Below, piece by piece: positions 5,874 to 10,768 of a DNA stretch of 10,768 nucleotides (position 1 is the stretch's first letter; every line of letters starts with the position of its first letter). The DNA is from Candidatus Bathyarchaeota archaeon. GTDB taxonomy: Archaea > Thermoproteota > Bathyarchaeia > Bathyarchaeales > Bathycorpusculaceae. The position numbers and the translations under genes were made by a program. The stretch lies in assembly GCA_003601785.1 (NCBI GenBank), contig PIYA01000065.1:1-10768 (forward strand), in the 5' to 3' direction. The notes below the pieces were generated by a model, which did not search any database, was not told where the DNA came from, and worked only from the letters and a program-made list of their open reading frames with translations.

Positions 5874-7426
5874 GTGAAATGGAAAAACTGCAGAAAGCTG
5901 TGAGGCTAACGATTTCAGCTGGATACCAGCTTGATAAGGAAGCTTTTGAATTTTTGAGTTCAATCGCTATCACGGAAGATCCAACAGAGATAGTAAGTAA
6001 GGCGATAAGGAAGATAGAAGAGGCAGAAGAAAAACCATTGTTCATTGGCAGACCCCTCTTAGAAGAGTTGATAAAAAAACCTGAGCCAGCGAAAGAGATA
6101 GGCGCGCAATTAACAGAGGAAAAACCCAAAGAAGCAACGGTGTTAACGCAGATAACATCGAAAAAAGTTTTTCATCCATATGCTAAGAACTTTGAATCAA
6201 AAATTAAGGTAGTTGAAAATCCGGCTGATAAGTTAACGTCAAGTGGAACTATTGAAGATTACCTGGAATATTTTAGAGACAGATTCAAGCGTATCGAAAG
6301 GCTTCTGAGACAAAGGATAGATGTTAAAAGTGCAACTTCGATTTTAGAAGCTCTTAAGGCTCCCGCGAACACGAGACTCAAAATAATTGGAATGATAACG
6401 GATAAGAGGGAATCGAAACAAAGGATATTGTTAACTGTTGAAGATTTCCAAGCAAACGCCACGGTGCTTGTACCTCGAAACTCCCCTCAAGAACTCTTTA
6501 AGAAGGCACAATTACTTTTACCCGACCAAGTTATTTGTCTAAGTGTTAGGAAAACCAGAAGCAACCTTCTGATAGTGGAAGACATCATCCTACCTGATGT
6601 AGCTCCAAGACCCCAACACAAAGCCGCTGTACCAGTTTACGCGGTTTTAACTTCTGACATGCACGTGGGCAGTGCAAAGTTCCAAAGGGACGCCTTTAAC
6701 CGTTTCGTACTGTGGCTTAACGGTAAATACGGAAACGAGAGAATGAAAGAGATAGCAAGTCATGTTAAATACGTCTTAATAGCTGGAGACATTGTGGATG
6801 GAATAGGAGTCTATCCAAACCAGATAAATGAGTTAGAAATTAAGGATATTTACGAACAATACAGGTTAGCTGCCCAGTACATTGAACAGATACCGGATTA
6901 TATAGAGGTCATAGTTATACCTGGAAACCATGACGCTACAAGAAAAGCGTTACCCCAACCAGCCATACCAAATGATTTCCTAGAACCATTAGAAGAAGCA
7001 AGACAAATCTATTCTTTTGGAAACCCTTGCACCTTAAACATTCACGGTGTTGAGGTATTAATGTATCACGGGCGAAGTTTAGACGATTTAGTATCCACGG
7101 TTCCCGGCATAGAGTATGAGCACCCAGAAAAGGCGATGACGTTGCTTTTGCAGAGCAGACATTTAGCACCATTATATGGCGGAAAAACGCCTTTATCCCC
7201 TGAAAATCGAGATTTTCTCGTCATAGAAAGAGTCCCAGAAATCTTCCACGCAGGACACGTGCACGTATTGGGCTACTCAAACTACAGAGGAGTTTTGATT
7301 ATAAATTCGGGCGCGTGGCAGGAGCAGACAGAGTACATGAGAAGACTCGGATTCGTTCCGACGCCTGGGAAGGTTCCCGTAGTAAACCTTCAAACCTTAG
7401 AGGTTATGACTATCCCGTTCAGTTAA
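5870..7426 (+). CDS. polB: DNA polymerase D small subunit (DP1), 3'-5' exonuclease
   Basis: A 518-residue small subunit of the archaeal replicative polymerase PolD, the proofreading partner of the large subunit DP2 (not in this window). Domains in order: an N-terminal helical region (about 1-55), a charged linker, an OB-fold (about 168-240) and a calcineurin-like phosphoesterase domain (about 255-500). The Mre11-type metal motifs are intact: SDMHVG (262-267; D263, H265), AGDIVDG (305-311; D307, D310), PGNHD (351-355; N353, H354), MYHGRS (398-403; H400) and HAGHVHV (460-466; H463, H465). An active exonuclease is therefore expected. GGAGG at 5854-5858 precedes the ATG by 11 nt. The start overlaps the DUF429 stop and the stop overlaps that of convergent DUF99. 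Confidence 0.96.
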   Translation: MSEMEKLQKAVRLTISAGYQLDKEAFEFLSSIAITEDPTEIVSKAIRKIEEAEEKPLFIGRPLLEELIKKPEPAKEIGAQLTEEKPKEATVLTQITSKKVFHPYAKNFESKIKVVENPADKLTSSGTIEDYLEYFRDRFKRIERLLRQRIDVKSATSILEALKAPANTRLKIIGMITDKRESKQRILLTVEDFQANATVLVPRNSPQELFKKAQLLLPDQVICLSVRKTRSNLLIVEDIILPDVAPRPQHKAAVPVYAVLTSDMHVGSAKFQRDAFNRFVLWLNGKYGNERMKEIASHVKYVLIAGDIVDGIGVYPNQINELEIKDIYEQYRLAAQYIEQIPDYIEVIVIPGNHDATRKALPQPAIPNDFLEPLEEARQIYSFGNPCTLNIHGVEVLMYHGRSLDDLVSTVPGIEYEHPEKAMTLLLQSRHLAPLYGGKTPLSPENRDFLVIERVPEIFHAGHVHVLGYSNYRGVLIINSGAWQEQTEYMRRLGFVPTPGKVPVVNLQTLEVMTIPFS

Positions 7427-7980
7427 GAGAGCCCTCTTGCAATCAGCCTTGCGATGCGCACTGGCTCTGGAATTCTGCCGCAAACAGAGAAGGCCTTAAT
7501 GAATTTCGCGGCCCATTTAGCCTTTGCGCCTATGACTTCAAAGTAAACAGGCGACTGAGCAGATAAGGTAGTAGTCTCATGAATCTCGCCTAGCTTTTCA
7601 AAAACACCCCAACGATCCACCCAATCCTCGAAGTGTCTTTGAAGGGCTCGTTTTACAGCTTTGTTATCGGGTTTTGTCCGTGATATGACAACTATTGGTC
7701 TCTTAGATTTCCTATAAATAGCTGTTGGATCAATAATGTTGAATCCTGCGAAGGATACGCCGGCGAGCATAACCGCGTCGAATTTCCATTTATTTAAAAT
7801 TCTGCTAAGCTTTTCTGTTGCGTCTAAACCATCAACGCATATTTTTGTGATTTTTACTTTTTTAATTTTCAACCCTTCAAGCAAAACTGCTGCGAGAAGA
7901 GCCTTTTCTACTATGCCTTTTTGGAAGCTCCCATCTTCAACTCCTACCACGGACATCTTTTGAAAGGCATTTAGGCTCAT
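7423..7980 (-). CDS. DUF99 family protein, endonuclease V-like
   Basis: A 185-residue protein with the DUF99 (COG1628) hallmarks: VGVEDGSF at 12-19, CVDGLDAT at 48-55, GVSFAGFNIIDP at 74-85, IVVISRTKP at 96-104 and a C-terminal PEPVRIARLIARGL. The family is related to endonuclease V and shares its RNase H-like fold, with D16 and D50 as likely metal ligands. Activity and substrate are not established. The start is either ATG 7980 or ATG 7956 (MSVVGVEDG); the second matches the usual N-terminus better. Neither has a clear Shine-Dalgarno. A TATA-like element CTTATTAAAG lies at 8029-8020. The 5' end overlaps the restored orc1 frame by 44 or 20 nt, so translational coupling to orc1 is possible. 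The stop overlaps the DP1 stop tail to tail. Confidence 0.88.
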   Translation of the reverse strand: MSLNAFQKMSVVGVEDGSFQKGIVEKALLAAVLLEGLKIKKVKITKICVDGLDATEKLSRILNKWKFDAVMLAGVSFAGFNIIDPTAIYRKSKRPIVVISRTKPDNKAVKRALQRHFEDWVDRWGVFEKLGEIHETTTLSAQSPVYFEVIGAKAKWAAKFIKAFSVCGRIPEPVRIARLIARGLS

Positions 7981-8122
7981 AATTGATCAAACGTCCAAAT
8001 CTGTTGTCAGTGAAAACTTCTTTAATAAGTGTACGCGCAACCGCTAATCGAATTTTTTTTGTCCGTCCATACCTTCCCATGCTTATGACTTGTGCATTCA
8101 GCAGCCCTATAGAATCTAATTC
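7937..8122 (-). pseudogene. Frame-shifted C-terminal end of orc1/cdc6 (winged-helix wing)
   Basis: Immediately after the orc1 stop, the +1 frame continues for 61 codons with typical Cdc6/Orc1 C-terminal sequence: ELDSIGLLNAQVIS, then MGRYGRTKKIRLAV, then a helix TLIKEVFTDNRFGRL. The join reads AAA-T-GAA on the minus strand. Skipping the T at 8123 gives LFKELDSIG, which is what the family has at this point. Joined, the protein would be 416 residues, a normal Orc1 length. It is thus not an independent gene, although an ATG at 8080 would open a 47-codon frame. The cause may be a real indel, a sequencing error or, less likely, recoding. Confidence 0.85.
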
Positions 8123-9188
8123 ATTTAAACAATGTGCTTACGCGCCTCTGCGTCAAAGGAGTAACACCTAGCTCTCCACAGAGCTCACTGTAAACTTCAT
8201 AAATTTCACCCGTGACTGCCTTGTGCACCTTGGCCTTGTTCAGGTGGAAAACGCTTAGGACAACAAGCTTCGAGTGCAAGGTGAGGTTTTGCAGAGCCTC
8301 TGTAACACGATTATGTTCAATGTGTTTTTCAGCCTCACGAATATCCTCCTCAACAACAACGCTGGCGCCTTTCCGTTCAGCAACTTCGCCAGCCACACGC
8401 AGCAGGTCAAGAGCCCTCCTAGCATCTCCATGTTCTGCGGCAGCCAGCGCAGAGCAGAGACTGAGAGCCCCATCGGATAGAGCCCCTTCTTGAAAAGCCA
8501 GTTTGGCACGTTCGGAGAGGATGTTTTTCAGCTCGCTTGCATCATATGGTCTGAAGACGATTTCTTCTTCGCTTAACGAGCTTAAGACACGGGGATCAAG
8601 AAATTCCTTGAGTCGAAGATCGTTGGATATGCCGATGAGGGAAACCTTGCTGTTTCGTAATGTTTCGTTGATTCTTGTTAACTCGTAAAGAAGCGTATCA
8701 CCGCGAGCTTTTATCAACGCATCAATCTCATCTAAAACTATTATCAGCAGTTTCTTGGAAACATCCAATCCGTTTTTAAACCTGTTAAAGACTTCTCCAA
8801 CAGACAAGCCTGTGAAGGGAACGGAAATTCCTATGTTTCTGCATAAAACTGAAAAAACGCGATACTCTGTTCCTGCCAACCGACAGTTAACGTAACAGAA
8901 TTTAACAGGTGCACCAAGTTCCTTTGCTTTTACCTCTAGGTGCTGTAAAACATATTTTGTCACAGCCGTTTTACCAGTTCCAGTTTTTCCATAGATGAAA
9001 ACATTTGAGCAACGGGCGCCTTTTAAAACAGGCGCAACTGTCTCACCAAGCGTTTTAATCTGAGCCTCACGGTGTGGCAATTTTTCCGGTAGATAATCAT
9101 GTCTCAAAACTTCTCTATCTCTAAAGATTCTCGCGGTGCTAACAAATTTCTCGAATACTTCATCTAACAAGTTGGTGTGGTTATTCAC
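8121..9188 (-). CDS. orc1/cdc6: Orc1/Cdc6 replication initiator, AAA+ part, ends early by frameshift
   Basis: This initiator binds origin repeats and supports MCM helicase loading. AAA+ motifs: Walker A GKTGTGKT at 67-74, Walker B IIVLDEID at 149-156, sensor 1 GISND at 186-190 and sensor 2 region GDARRALDLLR at 254-264. The winged-helix domain begins near 300 and reaches the recognition helix LTQRRVSTLFK, where a TGA (8123-8121) stops the frame at residue 355. The remaining wing and last helix follow in the +1 frame (7937-8122). The start is GTG 9188, with GGAAGGGA-type purines about 7 nt upstream. It is transcribed away from an origin-like region carrying ORB sites, the usual arrangement in archaea. 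If truly truncated, the product would keep ATPase motifs but lose the DNA-contacting wing. Confidence 0.93.
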   Translation of the reverse strand: MNNHTNLLDEVFEKFVSTARIFRDREVLRHDYLPEKLPHREAQIKTLGETVAPVLKGARCSNVFIYGKTGTGKTAVTKYVLQHLEVKAKELGAPVKFCYVNCRLAGTEYRVFSVLCRNIGISVPFTGLSVGEVFNRFKNGLDVSKKLLIIVLDEIDALIKARGDTLLYELTRINETLRNSKVSLIGISNDLRLKEFLDPRVLSSLSEEEIVFRPYDASELKNILSERAKLAFQEGALSDGALSLCSALAAAEHGDARRALDLLRVAGEVAERKGASVVVEEDIREAEKHIEHNRVTEALQNLTLHSKLVVLSVFHLNKAKVHKAVTGEIYEVYSELCGELGVTPLTQRRVSTLFK

Positions 9189-9328
9189 TGATTTTTCCCT
9201 TCCTACTCAGTAGAGCGGTAATGCCTCAATTTCTTGTGGAGAAGATAAGCTCTGTCATACAAAAAACTAAATTATGTTTAAATTTATCTAAAAATCAAAT
9301 TTTGTTATAGATGCAACGGCTCAAACGA

Positions 9329-9354
9329 GACACACCCCACTGTTTCCTCTGGAA
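9329..9354 (-). promoter_or_regulatory. Origin recognition box 1 (ORB)
   Basis: Read on the minus strand it contains TTCCAGAGGAAAC followed by AGTGGGGTGTGTC. It agrees with ORB 2 at 22 of 26 positions and carries the G-string typical of Orc1 sites. It points toward the orc1 gene. Confidence 0.87.
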
Positions 9355-9512
9355 TTCTCTTTTAAGAGAAGTAGAAGTTTGATTTCTTCTTCAAAGAAGA
9401 AATATTCTCTGTACGGTAAGAAAAGTTAAGGTTTAATAATTATTACTGTTAAAGATTTTTGATCTTTACTAGAAACTTTTAATTAAAATTAAGATTTAAG
9501 AGTAAAGAACAA
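9355..9512. repeat. AT-rich duplex-unwinding element with serial palindromes
   Basis: Between the two inverted ORBs lie, in order: a 7-bp inverted repeat TTCTCTT/AAGAGAA (9355-9370, 2-nt spacer), a 10-bp inverted repeat ATTTCTTCTT/AAGAAGAAAT (9382-9403, 2-nt spacer), the perfect palindrome TAATAATTATTA (9434-9445), AAAGAT/ATCTTT (9451-9467) and the palindrome TTTTAATTAAAA (9477-9488). The region is very AT-rich and has no gene. Position and composition fit the site of initial unwinding; that role is inferred. Confidence 0.7.
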
Positions 9513-9540
9513 GTTTCCATAGGAAACAAGGGGGTGTCTC
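9513..9540 (+). promoter_or_regulatory. Origin recognition box 2 (ORB)
   Basis: Contains GTTTCCATAGGAAAC followed by AAGGGGGTGTCTC. This is the best match to the general archaeal ORB form (a short dyad followed by a G-string). It is oriented away from ORB 1, so the two flank the AT-rich core as an inverted pair. Confidence 0.88.
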
Positions 9541-9760
9541 CTCATTTTCTGAAGTTTTTAACACAAAAAATTCCCCTGGCATTTTTAATTTACTTTTATG
9601 TTTTAGAATTCTACTCTCAGTTAGCGTTTCATTATTTTTTCTTTCCAGTGGTTTTTCCTTCACACTTTGCGAAGAATCTGTGAAATTATCTAGTCAATGA
9701 TTCTTTTTCACTTCTTTTTCCGCTAGAATTAACTTTTTTGTGTATTTTTTCTGTGAAGAA

Positions 9761-9784
9761 GCCACCCCTTCCCTTCCATTGGAG
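9761..9784 (-). promoter_or_regulatory. Origin recognition box 3 (ORB, more divergent)
   Basis: Read on the minus strand: CTCCAATGGAAGGG followed by AAGGGGTGGC. It keeps every fixed position of TCCA-N2-GGAA-N5-GGGGTG but differs from ORBs 1 and 2 in the spacer bases. It lies about 220 bp beyond ORB 2, towards the winged-helix gene. Confidence 0.7.
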
Positions 9785-9890
9785 AAAGCTAAACGGTTAT
9801 AATTTTAACTTTATTTTTATTTCTAAAGTCATGTGAAGCTTGTGACACTGAAAACTATGCAAAACTTTCCTTTTTTTCTTTTTCCTACCG

Positions 9891-9897
9891 TTATAAA
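9891..9897 (+). promoter_or_regulatory. TATA box of the origin-side winged-helix gene
   Basis: TTATAAA preceded by a pyrimidine-rich tract. A start about 26 bp downstream would give a leader of roughly 60 nt before ATG 9983. That leader contains two of the TGTGAA motifs. Confidence 0.45.
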
Positions 9898-9982
9898 GAT
9901 TTTTTATTTTCAGCTTTTCACCATAACACCTTTAACTTGTGAACTGTAAATTGTGAAATCACCCGAAAGGTGTACACCGTTA

Positions 9983-10408
9983 ATGCCGGCGAGAAAAATA
10001 CGCGTTGAATTGTTCGATAGTGAAGGTAATAAATATACGATAGCCTTTGAGGGGCAAATAACTAGAGAAAAGGCTCTTCGTCTTTTTGATCTGGTTGAAT
10101 TGTTGGGCGGGATGCCTGCCGGTGGGGGCGGTTCTGGACGCAATACGGTTGGTAACGGGTTCTCCAAGTATGATAAAGTCTGTATGATTGTTAAGAAGAA
10201 TTTTCCTCTTGTCTGGTTTTCCTCAAAGGAAGTTCAATCTGTTTATGAGCAAGAATTTAAAGAGCCTATAAGCTTAAGCACGGTTGCAACTTATCTTTCC
10301 AGGATGGCGAAAAAGGGGATGCTGATCAAGATGGGAGCTTCAAACCGTCTGAAATATAGAATAGCACCAAGTCTCCCTCAGGCGGCGGTTAAACAACAAA
10401 TGTCCTAG
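9983..10408 (+). CDS. Origin-adjacent winged-helix DNA-binding protein
   Basis: A 141-residue protein. Residues 5-43 look like a small alpha/beta module (KIRVELFDSEGNKYTIAFEG, then ALRLFDLVELLGG). A flexible glycine-rich linker follows at about 43-60 (GGMPAGGGGSG), then a winged helix at about 62-127 with the recognition-helix pattern SLSTVATYLSRMAKKG and a wing ending RLKYRIAP. I do not recognise a named family. By structure it is a DNA-binding regulator; its place beside the ORB cluster suggests a link to origin control or regulation of its own upstream region. ATG 9983 is preferred because AAAGGTG (9966-9972) lies 10 nt upstream. The longer frame from GTG 9953 would start before that site. 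Transcription runs away from the origin. Confidence 0.82.
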   Translation: MPARKIRVELFDSEGNKYTIAFEGQITREKALRLFDLVELLGGMPAGGGGSGRNTVGNGFSKYDKVCMIVKKNFPLVWFSSKEVQSVYEQEFKEPISLSTVATYLSRMAKKGMLIKMGASNRLKYRIAPSLPQAAVKQQMS

Positions 10409-10414
10409 CACAAA

Positions 10415-10753
10415 CTATATTTTCTCTTCAGTCTTTTTTAGGAGTTTCGCCATTTCTTTTTTCACTCGATATTTGAAAGGAATTTTATTTGTGTCTCTTT
10501 CCAGATATCCCTCTTCGTATAATTTTTTCATCAATCTAGCTGTATGTTCCCTGCTAAGCTTGATTCTCTCCTTGATCTCTGGTGCAGTCTTAGGCCCCTC
10601 CACCGTCAATATTTCCAGTACAGACAACTCTGTTTCGGTTAACGGCGCAAACGCTTTCTCCCTTTTTATAGGAATAACAGCCTCAACTCTCTCTTCAGGA
10701 ATGAGGGGGAGTTGCCGCTCTCTCTCTTCTATGCTTAAAACTTTCTTTGTCAA
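10415..10753 (-). CDS. Winged-helix/HTH protein, possibly 5'-incomplete
   Basis: At least 112 residues. The N-terminal 35 are charged and probably unstructured (LSIEERERQLPLIPEER). Residues 36-100 form a MarR/TrmB-like winged helix: TETELSVLEILTVEGPKTA, then APEIKERIKLSREHTARLMKKL, with a wing ending PFKYRVKKEMAKLL (quoted in pieces). The listed start is TTG 10753 with AGGA 4 nt upstream. However, the frame stays open to the window edge (T-S-Q-E-K before it), so this may be the C-terminal domain of a longer protein. It converges with the 9983-10408 gene, leaving 6 nt between the stops. It is likely a transcriptional regulator; the target is unknown. Confidence 0.78.
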   Translation of the reverse strand: MTKKVLSIEERERQLPLIPEERVEAVIPIKREKAFAPLTETELSVLEILTVEGPKTAPEIKERIKLSREHTARLMKKLYEEGYLERDTNKIPFKYRVKKEMAKLLKKTEEKI

Positions 10754-10768
10754 CTTTTCCTGTGATGT

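Larger units (their letters stand above)
9659..9957. repeat. Cluster of TGTGAA hexamers upstream of the winged-helix gene
   Basis: TGTGAA occurs at 9679, 9752, 9832, 9939 and 9952 on the plus strand and once inverted (TTCACA, 9659-9664); TGTGAC at 9841 is a near match. They end just before the winged-helix gene start. They could be operator or origin-binding sites, but spacing is irregular and chance in AT-rich DNA is not excluded. Confidence 0.35.
9189..9982. other. Putative replication origin (oriC), gene-free AT-rich region
   Basis: About 790 bp without a convincing gene lie between divergent orc1 and a winged-helix gene. Three sites fit TCCA-N2-GGAA-N5-GGGGTG, an origin recognition box pattern, at 9329-9354 (minus), 9513-9540 (plus) and 9761-9784 (minus). 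The first two are inverted around an AT-rich, palindrome-rich core (9355-9512), as in known archaeal origins. The stretch 9541-9760 is T-rich on the plus strand with one half-site near 9641-9651. 9785-9950 holds TATA-like elements and a pyrimidine tract (9866-9888). The orc1 promoter probably lies in the TTTAAACATAA-like sequence near 9272-9290 on the minus strand, but this is weak. Origin function is inferred from motifs and context. Confidence 0.85.

Noticed and set aside
7937..8080. Independent 47-codon small basic protein (starts MGRYGRTKKIR), briefly reminiscent of ribosomal eL43 (L37Ae)
   Set aside because: It has no zinc-finger cysteines and no Shine-Dalgarno. The sequence is the known wing of the Cdc6/Orc1 C-terminal domain and continues upstream in the same frame to the orc1 stop, so it is the frame-shifted end of orc1.
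8041..8120. C/D box small RNA between orc1 and DUF99
   Set aside because: No convincing C (RUGAUGA) and D (CUGA) box pair at the right spacing; the stretch is explained as orc1 coding sequence in the +1 frame.
8115..8130. Programmed +1 frameshift in orc1
   Set aside because: AAA-UGA lacks a good +1 re-pairing and no stimulatory structure or Shine-Dalgarno-like element is evident. A simple indel or sequence error explains the data better, though it is not excluded.
8212..8688. Plus-strand frames antisense to orc1
   Set aside because: Serine- and arginine-rich shadows of a well-supported AAA+ gene with no family resemblance.
9910..10167. 85-codon minus-strand frame across the start of the winged-helix gene
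   Set aside because: Proline- and arginine-rich translation typical of an antisense shadow; the plus-strand gene has the coherent fold and a ribosome binding site.
1..10768. CRISPR arrays, insertion sequences, integrase or attachment sites
   Set aside because: No regularly spaced repeats, transposase frames or target-site duplications were seen. The tRNA-Ser gene shows no nearby repeat of its 3' end.

Overview
This window looks like a chromosomal segment from an archaeon. It holds a small subunit of the archaeal DNA polymerase D, an Orc1/Cdc6 initiator beside a recognisable replication origin, UPF0147, DUF99 and DUF429 proteins, an archaeal AbrB-PhoU protein, an intron-containing tRNA-Ser, TATA-box promoters and GTG/TTG starts. 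Polymerase D argues against the classical Thermoprotei. The gene mix would suit a Bathyarchaeia-like or other deep TACK lineage, but that placement is an inference. No mobile element, CRISPR array or defence system is visible.

Layout. 1-1238 (minus) is a SAMHD1-like HD phosphohydrolase cut by the left edge. It is divergent from thymidylate kinase (1329-1922). 1928-2818 (minus) is a two-gene unit: an autoantigen-p27-type zinc ribbon protein, then an unrecognised 169-residue protein. Divergent from it is a UPF0147 protein (2898-3179). 3232-3349 (minus) is tRNA-Ser(CGA) with a 33-nt intron. 3465-5216 (minus) is a two-gene unit of AbrB-PhoU regulator and uridine phosphorylase. The phosphorylase is shortened by a 14-bp tandem duplication at its 3' end. 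5277-7426 (plus) is a translationally coupled pair, a DUF429 RNase H-fold protein and the polymerase D small subunit (DP1). 7423-7980 (minus) is a DUF99 protein. 7937-9188 (minus) is orc1/cdc6, broken by one extra base inside the winged-helix domain. 9189-9982 is a gene-free, AT-rich stretch that I read as the replication origin. It has three ORB-type Orc1 sites sharing TCCA-N2-GGAA-N5-GGGGTG, two of them inverted around a palindrome-rich unwinding element. 9983-10408 (plus) and 10415-10753 (minus) are two small winged-helix proteins in convergent arrangement; the second may run past the right edge.

How the parts fit. The right half is a replication neighbourhood: origin, initiator, polymerase subunit, two predicted RNase H-fold proteins and an origin-adjacent DNA-binding protein. 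The left half is nucleotide supply and housekeeping: a probable dNTP hydrolase opposite TMP kinase, and nucleoside salvage with a phosphate-type regulator. Three divergent gene pairs each have one symmetrical TATA core centred between them, as if one promoter serves both directions. Two frame-disrupting lesions (orc1 and the uridine phosphorylase) occur in one 11-kb window. They are either real mutations or sequence/assembly errors.
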